A stretch of 64,000 bases of DNA from Schistocerca nitens. Its lineage: Eukaryota; Arthropoda; Insecta; Orthoptera; Acrididae. The translations under genes were made by a program, and so were the position numbers. The stretch lies in the NCBI RefSeq assembly GCF_023898315.1, contig NC_064616.1:710859389-710923388 (forward strand), read 5' to 3'. Shown here in pieces: positions 22,727 through 34,732 of this stretch. The first letter of the stretch is position 1, and every line of letters begins with the position of its first letter. The notes under the pieces were generated by a model. That model saw only the letters and a list, made by a program, of their open reading frames with translations, did not search any database and had not been told where the DNA came from.

Positions 22727-24750
22727 GAATGAGGTACAGTGGTCGAGCAGTTCTTCATAAGCCACACATCTCCGTAGTTACCGTAACGGAATCGCGCTCC
22801 AAAGAGAACGCGTAATTGACGACGGGCAAAAGTTAAAGGAGATTCGTGCGTCTGTGAAAAGATGTAAGCGCGAAGTATACAACAGACACTGTCACATATT
22901 AGCAAAAGTTATGGCCGGGAACCAGAGAAAATTCTGGTCCTATGTAAAATCATTAAGTGGATCTAAGGCTGCCATCTAGTCAAAGAAAGATGAAGTTTTA
23001 AATTCTGCGTTTAATAAATCGTTCACGCTGGAGAATCGTACAAACATACCAGAGAAATAACTGAAAGAGTTGAATGCAAATAAATTGCTAGGTTCGGATG
23101 GAATAGTTCCGGATGTAATTCCGATTCGGTTTTATAAAGAATACTCTACGGCATTGGCCCTTATTTAGCTTGCATTTATCGAGAGTCTCTCGCCCAGTGC
23201 AAAGTCCCAGGCGACTGGAAAAAAGCGCAGGTGACTGCTGTATATAAGAAAGGTAAAAGAACGAACCCACAAAATTGCAGACCAACATTGTTAATATCGG
23301 TTTGCTGTAGAGTGGTAGAATCTATTCTGAGATGGAATATAATACATTTCCTAGAGACCAAAAAGCTTATGTCCACGAATCTACACGGTTTTAGAAAGCA
23401 ATATTCGTGCGAAACTGGGCTTGTCCCTTTCTCACATGGGAACTACGGATGAAAAGGAACAGGCAGATTTCAAATTTCTAGATTTCTGAAAATCATTTGA
23501 CATGTTACCCCACTGTGGGCTGTTAACGAATGTACGAGCATATGGAAAGGGGTTTCCAGATATTTGAGTGGCTGGAACACTTCTTAAGTAATAGAACCCA
23601 TTATGTTGTCCCCGACGGAGGCAAGGGTATCGCCAGGAGTGGTCGAGGGATGTGTGATAAGAACGCTGTCATTTTCTAGATATATATAAACTATCTGGCT
23701 GACAGGGAAGGCAGCAATCTGCTGTCGTTTACTAATGATGCTGTGGTGTACAGAAAGGTGTCGAAGATGAATAACTTTAGGATGATACAAGATATCTTAG
23801 ACAAAATTTCTAGTTCGTGTGATGAATGTCAGCTTGCTCTAAATGCAGAGAAATGTAAGTTAATGCGGATGAGTAGGTAAAACAAACCCGTAATGTTCGG
23901 TTACAGCATCAGCAGTGTCGTGCTTTACACAGTCACATTGTTTAAATTTCTGGGCGTAACGTTGCAAATCGATACGAAATCGAACGAGCGTGTAAGGATT
24001 GTGGTATAGAAGCCGAATTGTCGACTTCGGTTTATTGGGCGAATTTTAGGAAAGTGTGGTTCATCTCTAAAGAGACTGCATATAGGGCGCTAGTGCGACC
24101 TTTTCCTGAGTACTGCTAGAGTTTTTGGGATCCGCAGCAGGTCGGACTGAAGAAAGACACCGAAGTAATTCAGGGTCGGGCTGCTATATTTGTTACCGAT
24201 AGGTTGGACCAACACTCAAGTGTTGCAGAGACACTTCGGGAACACAAATGGAAATCCGTGGAAGGAAGGCGAAGTTCTTTTCGAGGAACACTTTTGAGCA
24301 AATATAGAGAACCGGCATTTGAAGCTGACTGCAGAACGATCCTGCTGCCGCCAACATACTCTCCGCGTAAGGACCGCGAAGGTAAGATATGACAAATTAA
24401 GGACCGTAGGGAGGCATACAGATAGTCGTTTTCTCTCGGTCTACCTGCTTATCGAACAGGAAAGCAAACGACTAAATTGGAAATTTGTGCTAAGATCTTA
24501 TGGGACCATACTGTTGAGGTCATCTGTGCCTAAGCTTACACACTACTTAATCTAACTTAAACTAACTTACGCTAAGGATAACACACACACCCATGCCGGA
24601 GGATGGACTCGAACCTCCGACGGGGGGAGCCGTGCGGACCGTGACAAGACCGCGCGGCTACCCCGCGCGGCGCAAACGACTAGTAGACGTACAGAGTACC
24701 CTCCTCCACGCACCATAAGATGGCTTTCGAAGTATGTATGTAGATGTAGA
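22727..24750 (+). mobile_element. CR1/Jockey-type LINE, copy B3, 5' truncated
   Basis: Starts directly after the tail of copy B2, in the linker between endonuclease and reverse transcriptase (region reading VKRCKREVYNRHC, then SYVKSLSGSK). It continues through reverse transcriptase relics (KTQVTAVYKKGKR near 23225, ADD region near 23735 read TNDAVVY) to a GTATGTAGATGTAGA tail near 24735-24750. A different SINE interrupts it at 24475-24671. Many stops. Confidence 0.8.
24475..24671 (-). repeat. tRNA-derived SINE, second head type
   Basis: Minus-strand SINE whose head (plus strand end GCGCGGCTACCCCGCGC) differs from the 9155/21299 type while the body is related. It is flanked by GCAAACGACTA at 24464-24474 and 24672-24682. 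Confidence 0.88.
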
Positions 24751-24824
24751 ATGTGAGTGTTGAATAGGTACGTTCCTTCTATTATCGCTAACTTATATCT
24801 AACGCCTAATACGTCCTACAAATT

Positions 24825-25021
24825 AGCCGGCCGTTGTGGCCGAGCGGTTCTAGGCGCCTCAGTCTGGAACCGCGCGACCGCTACGGTCGCAGCTTCGAAT
24901 CCTGCGTCGGGCATGGATGTGTGTGATGTCCTTAGGTTAGTTAGGTTTAAGTAGTTCTAAGTTCTAGGGGACTGATGACCTCAGATGTTAAATCCCATAG
25001 TGCTCAGAGACATTTGATTTT
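24825..25021 (+). repeat. tRNA-derived SINE, first head type
   Basis: Plus-strand copy: A box TGGCCGAGCGGTTC near 24838, B box GCTTCGAATCC near 24891, shared body and an ATTTGATTTT end. Duplication CGTCCTACAAATT at 24812-24824 and 25022-25034. Confidence 0.92.
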
Positions 25022-25034
25022 CGTCCTACAAATT

Positions 25035-26509
25035 GACCTGCAAATGCCAACTAGGCTAAAGCGCATCCGCGCAATATAATATTATTCAGTTTTCTGCTCC
25101 TCTCTTACGCCACCTATATAGTGGTCTATTTCGTTAACATTATTAATTTAAACTCTCCAGTGAGAGTAATGAAGTGAAACAGACTTGTGTAATCGTTATG
25201 CAAAACTCATTACGTTATCAAATAGATCTAAACCTAGCTCTTAGAAGCGCAATGGTTTCGCGGTAAGAAGGCCTGACAAACAAACCCATTTACTTGTTAA
25301 TTTTATACTGTTAAAATTCTTAATGTTTTGAGGCAAAGTCTACACAAACGTCATTTTTCTGTTTTATAAGTTTAAGAACAAGGTTCTTTTAACATTCAGG
25401 TACGATTTTAGCCAAAATATCGCGCACCGTGCATGCGAGGTAGCTTGAAGTGGCTTTTGAAGGCCAGTTTAGTCTGTTGCCCGCTTTGGTTGACTACAAG
25501 TGTCCTGTGTAGGTTTGCTCATTTCGGCGTCACCTACATTACTGGGGTACGTGGTAAACAGTTATCGTTTGCATAATGTATTTCCCACTGCAAGTTTCGA
25601 ATTGGGTACTGAACGTAAAATAGCATTTTCTTTGTTGAGATTTCCTAACAGTCTTGTACGAAGAACCCTTCTCTTCGCCGATGAAATATTTAGGGCATAG
25701 ATTGTTCAGAACGTTGCCCAAGTCTCTTTCACCATATTTTTTTGCGGTGTGTTTGGTTTTAGTACCTATAGAGGTTCCTTGTAAATTATTTTTGTGGTTA
25801 TTCTCTACTGAAAATTTATTTCACTGCACATGGGACCGACACTGTTCACTAACGCATTTATGTAGTTTAGGTTACAGTGAATGTTGTTTAACCTGGTGGG
25901 GAGATATATGTGATAGCAAAATTCTATTAAGTAGACTAACTGGAAGGCACCTCTCATTTCTCACTAACAACGCATTTGCTTTATTTTTCATATGAATTAT
26001 GCCAATTGCTCCTACTTCTGTGGGTAATAATGTGGTCTTTGTTTTTATTCTCTGTAGGTTTTCATTGCAGAGAAACCATCCCACGGCTGACATGAAATTT
26101 TGGCTGTACGTTGTATTACTGGTAACAGATGAGCAATAATTTTTCTAAGGGGACGTTTCATATGTGGACCCCTAGCCGAGGATACCTCACTGGAATCTTC
26201 TGATTTTTTCTTGTAGTTTGTGTAATTAGTGTAGCTATTGTTTATTTCTAGCGCGTAATTTTACGGAAACATTCAGTGCAACATGTGAATGCCGTCAGCA
26301 AAATGTGTCGCGAATAAATATAGTAATAAACAAGCAATAAACTAAACCGTCATGACCGATTAGGCAGTTTTAGTAAATGACCACAGAATGTGTAGTAAAC
26401 GGTAAACTTTTTCTCTTTCACCATTTTGCGGGCTTTGACAGCGAGAAAAATTTTCATAACAGTTCGAAATGACGTGTAAATTTTTTTGCAAGTCACTAAT
26501 TCCATTTAT
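25035..26509. other. Mostly unassigned sequence
   Basis: Contains the block 25065-25175 that is inversely similar to 14513-14612. Otherwise A/T-rich DNA with an open frame of 113 codons at 25654-25995 that shows no recognised domain and looks like chance. Confidence 0.4.
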
Positions 26510-26730
26510 GGTCGGATACTGGATGAATGAAGTTTATTCATTCTGGCGTCCTGGGCTACAATAGGTTTTCACCCTCACCCCTTTGACAGGTAAGTGATTT
26601 TACCCCACAGCGATTCTTTCCAGTCAGTAAGTGATATGTGTACCGAGATTGGTTGAAATCGATCCAGTGGTGAAGGAGGACATGTGAAACATACATACAT
26701 CCATTCATACATACATGATTAAAACTAGCT
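26510..26730 (+). repeat. Short dispersed repeat, copy 1
   Basis: Shares with 28890-29070 and 29625-29830 a block of the type TTACCCCACAG, then ACCGAGATTGGTTGAAATC and GATCCAGTGGT, and ends in CATACATACAT-like repeats. The tail suggests a retroposed LINE or SINE 3' end. Family not identified. Confidence 0.6.
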
Positions 26731-27009
26731 GAATACCTGCCATTTCCCAATGTTATGAACCTTGCCTTATCATAACTTTCAAATGTTAACCGAAATATTC
26801 GATTCTGTATAAATTGTGGCCAGGCTGGGTTTAATTTTCTTGCCTAAATTTTATACTTCTCATCTGAATATATTTTATTGTTAAAAGCTACTTTCCTGAT
26901 AACATATTTTTATTGTTCATATCAATCCATTTTGTATATCGATCGTGTACCATGAAAATTAGTAATCACAATTGTCAACTTAAATGATTTAAAAATTAAT
27001 TTACAGTAT

Positions 27010-27440
27010 ATTACGGCTTGAAGTCAAGCACCGGCACGTCAGTCTGGAACGACAGAGAAGAGAAGGCTGTGAGAAGACATCAGCCAATCGCTCGCTGACC
27101 GACCCCTCTACAGGACGACAACGCGACATCAGTGGCCTCTATGTGAAGAGGACATCGCGCCGCGACCAACTGGCGACGCCCAGTTCAATAGCAGTTTCAA
27201 GACTAGCGACTTGGATAGAAGCGTCAACGCTGGTTACTTCGCTTGTATTCTTTATGCTGCACAGACTTGGAATTTTTTAATACTGAAGAAGTTTGGTTAT
27301 TTTGTATGTCGCCCTTTGCTTGCGACACATCTGTGTAATTGCAAAAGTTAAGTGTTGTCTATTTCCTTTTTGTAATAAAACTCATTAATACGACTTGTTT
27401 GGCTTGACTGTCTAGCAAACCGAGTATGAAGGAGTCCTAG
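27010..27440 (+). mobile_element. Possible solo LTR
   Basis: The stretch ends with a poly(A)-signal-like AATAAAACTCATTAATACG at about 27376-27394, followed by a GACGACAAGG region reminiscent of the sequence after LTRs of Gypsy elements. No second LTR, primer-binding site or coding region was found, so this is a weak call based on general architecture. Confidence 0.25.
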
Positions 27441-27586
27441 ACACGCCAAATTTGACGACAAGGCTGAACGTAATATTTGACGACGAGCACGGTGACATAA
27501 TAACGTAAATAAAATATTTTTATGCTTCAGTTTTAACTTAAACAAAATTTCTGTCTTCGTTTATAACTTTTCTAATTTTATTATCG

Positions 27587-27786
27587 CTGCGCGGGATTAG
27601 CCGAGCGGTCTAAGGCGCTGCAGTCATGGACTGTGCGGCTGGTCCCGGCGGAGGTTCAGGTCCTCCCTCGGTCATGGGTGTGTGTGTTTGTCCTTAGGAT
27701 AATTTAGGTTAAGTAGTGTGTAAGCTTAGGGACTGATGACCTTAGCAGTTATGTCCCATAAGATTTTACACACATTTGAACATTTT
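27587..27786 (+). repeat. tRNA-derived SINE, second head type
   Basis: Plus-strand copy with A box TTAGCCGAGCGGTCTAAGG and B-box-like GGAGGTTCAGGTCCTCC, then a body related to the first SINE type. Imperfect duplication AATTTTAYTATCG at 27574-27586 and 27787-27799 (one mismatch). Confidence 0.88.
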
Positions 27787-28389
27787 AATTTTACTATCGA
27801 TAATGAAATCGATTTAATAGAATAACAGGAAGTTATTATTTTAAATATTGTCAAAATTTGTAACCTTTGTTATTAACCATTAAGCCTATAAATCTTCACT
27901 TAAATAATTATTTTCTGAAAATAGTATAAAAATTAAATTTGAAAAATAGTTTCACTTAAGACTAATTTGGCCTAAAACTCTGTTATAGAAGGTACTGAAG
28001 CTGAACTCGTAATGTATCAGGTATTTTGGCGACAGGTGCGCCAGAGTAGAGTCAGGCTTGTTCAAAATTGGGTCAGATAGCGAAACAGTGAGTTTAGCAT
28101 TTATTGAGTTTGGTACATGTTGTTCTCTGATCGATTACGTTCTTTGTATGGTTCAAGCAAGTTGCACAATGCGTATTTGAAAAGTGCCAAATATGTGATG
28201 CTAAACTGTGTTTCTAGAACATGCAAATAAGCGACAAAAATGATTAAAAACAACATAATGTTCCACTGGCTTGTGACTTAAACGATCCTGGATGAAATCT
28301 CTTCAATAGGTCGTACAGGAACAAAGGAACCAGCCCTGACACTAGGACCAGCTTTGCAAGATAAGTACTAATTATCTGCAAATATAATG

Positions 28390-28640
28390 CATTTGCTCTT
28401 ACTAATGTGAAGAGGATGGGAGAGGGAAGAATACCAAGAAGAATGATGGAGTTCAAGATTGAAGGCAACAGGCCAAGAGGAAGACCGAGAGCAAGATGGA
28501 TTGATACATTAAAGATGAGTTTAAGGAGGAGAAACCTGCTATGGAAACAAATTGTGGAAGAAGAATGGTGGAAAGACAGAGTAAATTGGCGAAGTACCAT
28601 TGATACCCCAACCTGACCAGATGTTGGATAGAGGAGAAAC
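28390..28640 (+). pseudogene. LINE reverse-transcriptase C-terminus fragment
   Basis: The open frame 28407-28616 contains NRPRGRPRARWIDTLKMS and WWKDRVNWRS, the C-terminal motif of several LINE polyproteins (RTE-like and relatives). It is followed by GATGGTGATGATGA. Everything upstream is missing, as expected for a 5'-truncated copy. Confidence 0.6.
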
Positions 28641-28889
28641 GAAGATGGTGATGATGAATATATTTTAACGTTGTTTAAACTATGAGATAGTTATTACTGT
28701 GTAATAATTGTGCTTCATAATATGGACAGTTAAGTAGATGGGATTTACATTATAACGGGTATGCATATACTCCAACCTTCTATTGGTCTAACTCCTCTCC
28801 CTCCTTCTTCCTGTGCATCTGCTCCATCCCCCTTACTATGTCGAGCTCTCTTCCCTTTCTGTCCACCTCCTCCTTCCCCCAATCTGTTT

Positions 28890-29070
28890 CCATCTCCTGC
28901 TTCGCTCTCGAGCCGTCACTCCATCTGACCATCCCCATTCCGACAGGGGTTTCTGGTTCTTACCCCACAGTATTTCGTCCCAAATAGTACGTAATATGGC
29001 TACCAAGTTTCGTTGAAATCTATATAGGTGTTTAGGATGAGCTTTTCACACGTGACCTTGCCTGTATATG
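28890..29070 (+). repeat. Short dispersed repeat, copy 2
   Basis: Contains TTACCCCACAGTATTTCG, ACCAAGTTTCGTTGAAATC and a degraded end. It is related to the copies at 26510 and 29625. Confidence 0.55.
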
Positions 29071-29344
29071 AATATGTTACATTAATTTAACATATTTTAC
29101 ACATATTTGTGGACATATTTCACTTGCATCTCTAACGAATGTCGCCCTGCAATTTCGTTTTAAGGCAGTAACAAAGAAGTAATAAATTTAAACGTCATGA
29201 AACATGTGGCACTTATTCACGGATGTCAATCTTTATGATGTCATATCTCCTAAACTGTGTGTCGTACTATGATATATTTTTGCAGGTACAGACGGTGGTA
29301 CATCTGAGTAATGTTTGCGAAATGTGTTGTAAATACAGTTAGTA

Positions 29345-29420
29345 AAAAAATGGCTCTGAGCACATGGAACTTAACTTCTGAGGCCATCAGTCCCCTATAA
29401 CTTAGAACTACTTAAATCTA
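29345..29420 (-). repeat. SINE, strongly 5' truncated
   Basis: Only the 3' body remains (plus strand ATGGCTCTGAGCACATGG through ACTACTTAAATC). It is flanked by TACAGTTAGTA at 29334-29344 and 29421-29431. Confidence 0.88.
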
Positions 29421-29624
29421 TACAGTTAGTAGTAAAGAAGTAATAAATGAATAGGTCACGCCACATGATGCAGCAATTTTACTGCATGAACAGCGACAAT
29501 GTGGTAAGCAATAAATTTCTTCCTTTAATTACTTTGTGGGGGTGTCAGCGTGGAAAAGTCTCGTAAAAGTTTGAAATTATGTTTAAATTTTCTTGGAAGT
29601 CACTAAGTGGTCTCATTCTCAAAT

Positions 29625-29830
29625 GCTATATGAATGTAGTCCGCCTATCTGCCTGTCGTGATCTACGTTTCTTTTTCACCCACTGGGTCGCCTCTTTAAG
29701 ATGCAGGTGGTTATTACCCCAACAGTGGTTGTTTCCCAAAAATAAATATTATGTATACCAAGTATGGCTGAAATCGATTCAGTGATTTAGGTGGAGATGT
29801 GGAACATTCATATACACATACATAGAATTT
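29625..29830 (+). repeat. Short dispersed repeat, copy 3
   Basis: Contains ACCAAGTATGGCTGAAATC, GATTCAGTGATTTAGG and a CATATACACATACAT tail; related to 26510 and 28890. The 5S-derived SINE starts about 20 bp downstream. Confidence 0.6.
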
Positions 29831-29852
29831 TATAATACGTATGGGTATATAT

Positions 29853-30194
29853 TGTCAACGGCCTAGCCGCGGTGGTAACAGCGGTTCCCGTCAGACCGCC
29901 GAAGTTACACGCTGTCGGGCTGGGCTAGCACTTGGATGGGTGACCATCCGGTCTGCTGAGCGATGTTGGCAAGTGGGGTGCACTCAGCCCTTGTGAGGCC
30001 AACTGAGTTGCTATTTGATTGAGAAGTAGCAGCTCCGGTCTCATAAACTGGCATACGGCCGGGAGAGCGGTGTGCTGATCACATGCCCCTCCATATCCGC
30101 ATCCAGTGACGCCTGTGGGTTGAGCATGACACGGCGACCGGTCGGTGCCGTTGGACCTTTCGAGGCATGTTCGGACGGAGTTTAGGTTTAGGTT
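29853..30194 (+). repeat. 5S rRNA-derived SINE (SINE3 type)
   Basis: The first ~120 bp resemble 5S rRNA: GTCAACGGCC start, CACCGAAGTTAAGC-like A box (here CGCCGAAGTTACAC, near 29898) and a clear C box CTTGGATGGGTGACCATC at 29931-29948. These form the internal RNA polymerase III promoter. The rest is a non-5S body ending in GTTTAGGTTTAGG repeats. It is flanked by TATGGGTATRTAT at 29840-29852 and 30195-30207. It is not a functional 5S gene, because the 3' third of the rRNA is replaced. Confidence 0.88.
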
Positions 30195-30207
30195 TATGGG
30201 TATGTAT

Positions 30208-31289
30208 AGACTTGCTCTGTTCCAGTTCAGTCCTTGTGTCCATTTATGTCATTCATCTTCTGATGAAAATAGATTTTACTCCAGCAGCATATCCACAAAT
30301 TTGTGTATCCTTTGTTTCAAGTGGAGTATGGAATGAAAGAATAAACATTACGAAACTAAACAGAAGAACAACAAATGTAAAAGCCGTCTGTTGTGGCGTT
30401 ATTAGCTTTATCTAGGTGACTGTAACAGATGTTCTCCTCCACATTCTGTCTATCCTACAGCCTTCCAGCATGTGAATTAATGACTATCCTTTCACAAGGC
30501 AGCTAGTGATGCCTTATACAATACGTTCCTCAGCCGAATTTGCGCTGCTCCTGGCACACGACCGTCCTATAACAAAATGCAGCTAAGAGTAACGTCACGT
30601 CTCACGGTTTTTAGCTGCGGGCGTCTGTACTGCACCCAAATGTTTGATTTCGAAAATAGGCGATTGTCAGATCCCTCAGAATAAGCGAGTCTCTTCAACA
30701 TGTTTCAGAACCAGATTAGCACGATGCGATGAATGGCTGTGTATGCCCCAAACATACCCAACGATCTCGTTTATCTTAGACTCTTCTAACGTGTGAAATC
30801 AAAATCTGATGCTGGGTATCACTCAAAACTGTTTTGCTTCACCCCCTGTACTTTAATATGTTTGGGCCCTCTTTGGCATGCTGTTCACGAGGAGGTCGAG
30901 AATCTGCTGCACAAGTCTCTTCCACTTTCGACAGCCACTCTCAAGAGGTCATTCAGTGTGTTCCTGGAGTAGCAGACTGAAAGTTTAAACTGGTCTCAAG
31001 TACAGTCGCTTGTGTTCTTGTTAGCAAATATTGCAGGAATTACATTCGGGTGAACCCTGCCACCTGGAGGAAGCTATTTGTATGAAATTAGTGGTGTACT
31101 TCTGCATTATCACTTTGAAAGTACACACTTCACTGAAAGTTTCCCTGTAGGGATTTTGCCATCATTTAATATTCTATTGTCTATGGGATTACGTTTCATA
31201 TTTCTCATTCGACATACGGTGTGTTTAAATGATTTACACCTACAGGAATTGTGGTATCTTTAAACGAAAATTAGAGCTATGTGAAATAT
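30208..31289. other. No recognised feature
   Basis: About 1.1 kb without a convincing open frame or known repeat. Confidence 0.4.
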
Positions 31290-32380
31290 TTTGTGAACAT
31301 TGCACGTCGTAATTATTCGTATGGGTAATGTTTATTTGATGTCACTTTATTCATTTATTTATTCATACAGGGATCATCTCACAATGAAATAGGATTCGTT
31401 ATCAGGATACAACAAAAGTATGTAGTTCCATTATACATACATCCGGAATATGCAAGTATGTTCACGATAAGGCCTTATTGAAAGAACCATCCAAGTATTT
31501 GCCTGAAACGATTTGTAAAAATTGAAGAAAACTTAAATCAGGATGGGCAAACAGAGGGAAATCCATCCTCTCGAAAATGAAGTCAAGTGTCTTAACAACT
31601 ACACTGCTTCAATCCTTTTCGTCCCTATTGTACAGTGTTCTTCGACCATACACAATTCGCGCCAAATGTCTGATACTTTGCCTGCCAAAAAAATGAAACA
31701 CGGAGAACAAAAGGAGGGAACTAATGAAACTTCACAGATAAAGAGTTTATGAGATGTTATTGCGGTGATTACAAAATCGAGTTAGATTTAAAAAGAACTT
31801 GGCAATATGAGCCCACCTATCAGTCAGATGTATCATCCCCTCTGACCCCGATGCATGCATTAATTCGATTAAAAAGGTTGTCATAATGTCGTTGTAACTC
31901 CTTCTGAGGCAAGCTGTCCCACGACTGCTGTAAATGGTTCTTGATAATATGGATGTTGGCAGTGGAACAGAATAGACATCGGAGCTGGTGCCACACATGT
32001 TCTACCAAGGACAGATTGGGGACCTTGATGGCCATCGGAGTAGCTCAAAATCACAGTGACAGTGTAAACAGGCACGTCCACTGTGTGGACGATCATCGTC
32101 CTTTTGAGAAGGCTCTAAGATACTGTCGCAAGAGAGAAAACACATGAAGATACAAGATGGTCATGGCCTACCGTTGTGGCATCAGAGCTCCTTCAATCAC
32201 TACCAGCTGTGACCTGAAGTCATACCCAAAGGCTCTCCACACCATGATTCCATGAGTAGCATCGCTATGTAATCGAAAATAATGTGTCCATGTGGCCCCC
32301 AGACACGAATACATTCTTGTATTCGTTATTGCACGAAAGCATACAGCTTCTGAATGACATCTTGAGGAATTACTTGCCAC
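31290..32380 (-). mobile_element. Tc1-like relic (family A) with long 3' tail
   Basis: Minus-strand relic related to 1046-1795 through both the transposase end and the ~500 bp after the stop. Transposase pieces in order: THGIMVWRAFGYDFRSQLV (32168-32380), a second-Asp region read as QKDDDRPHS near 32095, NLSLVEHVWHQL with the Glu (31820-32035), and ERLQRHYD-type C-terminus ending IGVRGDDTSD. Frame changes occur between each piece. Confidence 0.75.
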
Positions 32381-33250
32381 GCTTGAATCACATACTGTAA
32401 TAGATCATGAAAATTGGTGGCTGCTGGATTGTATGAAAGTGTCTTCCCAATACACCATACACATTCACTGTGGATACCAGATAAAGGGGCCAGGCAGACC
32501 AAGCGTTTCGTGTGTGAACTACTGCGTTGAGTTTGGCACTATCCTGCTGCCATTTGATATCCTGATCATGACATGACAACACGGTTTGCCATTATAGCCC
32601 CATACCGGCGATCATTCAACCTCCCGCCAACATTAACCAAATAAATTCTATTTTCATATCTAAACGCTGCCCATACTATAATTCTAGGAGTCGGGGAGGT
32701 ATGGGTTTCGAGAATTGCTGTTTTATTTGACCTTTCACCACATCGTCTACGAACACGTTAGCGTCTATCAGACCGAAACAAACACAAGCGAGAGTCTTCG
32801 CTAAACGCCACAGAATCTCACGCAGTGTCCCAAGTTCACTCTGGCTCTACATCACGCAAGTCTATGTGCGTGTGATGTGGTGGTAGTGACAAACGACTCA
32901 TGCTAACTACAGATCCAATCCAGTTTCAGGTAATCTGTTTCCGACGGTTCATATGAACACTTTACTTTCAACCTCTACCCGGATTTCAGCAGTTTTCATC
33001 CTTCTATTCGTCAGACCCGAAGAATAATCCTGAGATCTTCTCGTGGTGGAGTCGTTCTGGAGGGACCAATTCCTGCTCTTCTTGCCACAATGTTGTCCTA
33101 AGTCCATCTTGTAACCACTCATTCTGCAGTCCTTCTGTCGGTATGATGCTCCCATGTGCGTCATGGAATGATTCGTCCTTTCGATACGTCCTGAACTTGG
33201 CGGTCGCCGGTACGTGCACGTCTTCTAGGCATGCCGTGCTGCTCTATCCA
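32330..33250 (-). pseudogene. Second Tc1-like transposase, degraded
   Basis: N-terminal region: WQEEQELVPPER, then SQDYSSGLTNRRMKTAEIRVEVE (32949-33219). Centre: VAFSEDSRLCLFRSDRR, where the usual SDES is SEDS, then TPRIIVWAAFRYENRIYLV. C-terminal half: IKWQQDSAKLN and a degraded Glu region (32388-32582), ending VIQAWQVIPQDVIQKLY. Stops and shifts are frequent. It sits immediately upstream of the family A relic on the same strand; the junction near 32330-32380 is unclear. Confidence 0.75.
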
Positions 33251-34129
33251 CCTCAAAAGTTCAAATAATGTTAGACACTACATACAGCCATCATTCATTC
33301 ACGTCATTCTTCATATGTAGGGATGGTTCGTTATGGAATGAAACTCAGCTCACGTAACAATGAAATTTTTAACAAATCACACAGAAATGGAAGTACTGGA
33401 GTTTCATTTTGGTTGCATCCGATCAAGGTATTCACAGTGTAACCTTTTCCTTTATCGTCAGCGTATATTAGAGATTCCGAGGAAAGGAAATGAAGAAGGG
33501 CAAATATGCTACAATTATTAGCACGTACATAAGCATAAATAAAAGTGTATTGGAAAAGTTTAGCGTTTGTAAGTATTGATAGTAACCAACATTTTGTTCA
33601 TCTCTGGACTACCTAGCGAGGCATTATTTCCGCAGCAGGTGTCTTCACTCTTTTATGTGGTGCACCTCAGAAAAATGAAGCTGTTGCCCTGAAATTTGTA
33701 GTTGGTTCATCTCTACACACTCACCCTTCAATACGATGAATTTTTCCCAGAACTGTATGGCCTTGGTTACAGAAATGCCTGTGTATTTTGGCTTTTCACG
33801 AAACTTTCTTCTTCAAAAGTACATCGTCATCATTCTGGAAATGCCTGCTCCCCGTCGTTTCATCCAAGGAAAGCGAAAGAAGAATGCAGAGAGCGCAGGG
33901 GGAGGGGGGGAGGGGGGAGGGGGGGGCGGGAGGGAGGTAGTGAAGTACTTGTCAGTAAATTGCAGTAGTGTGTTCCCATGGCGGTTCGCACTTAACGAGC
34001 ATAATCCGTTACCACCATAGAATGGTACTTCAAAAACCACTCAGCCTCAATTTGCCCGATGATGATTGACTCTCGCAGTGGGCTGCGACTTTTTTGGTAT
34101 CCTAAGTGTTGTCTAAAAGTAACTCACAA
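33251..34129. other. Unassigned, with a G-rich tract
   Basis: No coding motif. A tract of G with few A at about 33897-33940 is low complexity and produces spurious Gly- or Pro-rich frames on both strands. Confidence 0.45.
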
Positions 34130-34732
34130 CTGATTTTCACGTTTCCACTGTTTCTTCTATTAACATACGCCTGTCACCTTGACTGATATACGCCGGTCTT
34201 CGAACACCAGAACGTCCTCTACTCTTGCGGTCCCGGTCTCATCACAGAGAGGTGGCCTGCCACTTCATAAGACTAGTGTGACCACACTGGAAGCGCTTGC
34301 GATAGCTAACCAATTTGTCATATGATGGTACATTTTTAGTGCACACTTCCATTAACATAGCATGGATTTCTGCAGCGTTATACCCCTTCATATACAGAAA
34401 AAGAATTACCACACGGTACTCACTGAACCATGAACCATGAACCTTGCCGTTGGTGGGGAGGCTTGCGTGCCTCAGCGATACAGATGGCCGTACCGTAGGT
34501 GCAACCTCAACGGAGGGGTATCTGTTGAGAGGCCAGACAAACATGTGGTTCCTGAAGAGGGGCAGCAGCCTTTTCAGTAGTTGCAGGGGCAACAGTCTGG
34601 ATGATTGACTGATCTGGCCTTGTAACATTAACCAAAACGGCCTTGCTGTGCTGGTACTGCGAACGGCTGAAAGCAAGGGGAAACTACAGCCGTAATTTTT
34701 CCCGAGGACATGCAGCTTTTCTGTATCATTAA

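Noticed and set aside
24838-24901. Possible tRNA gene with clear A and B boxes
   Set aside because: It has a target-site duplication and the SINE body attached. The same head occurs in other truncated copies, so it is a SINE, not a tRNA gene.
25654-25995. 113-codon open frame as a hypothetical gene
   Set aside because: No domain, no similarity recognised, surrounded by non-coding DNA; length is compatible with chance.
30175-30200. GTTTAGGTTTAGG, resembling insect telomere repeat TTAGG
   Set aside because: It is only two to three units and is the tail of the 5S-derived SINE inside its target duplication.
33736-34040. Gly-rich and Pro-rich open frames
   Set aside because: They are created by the G-rich low-complexity tract and match no protein family.
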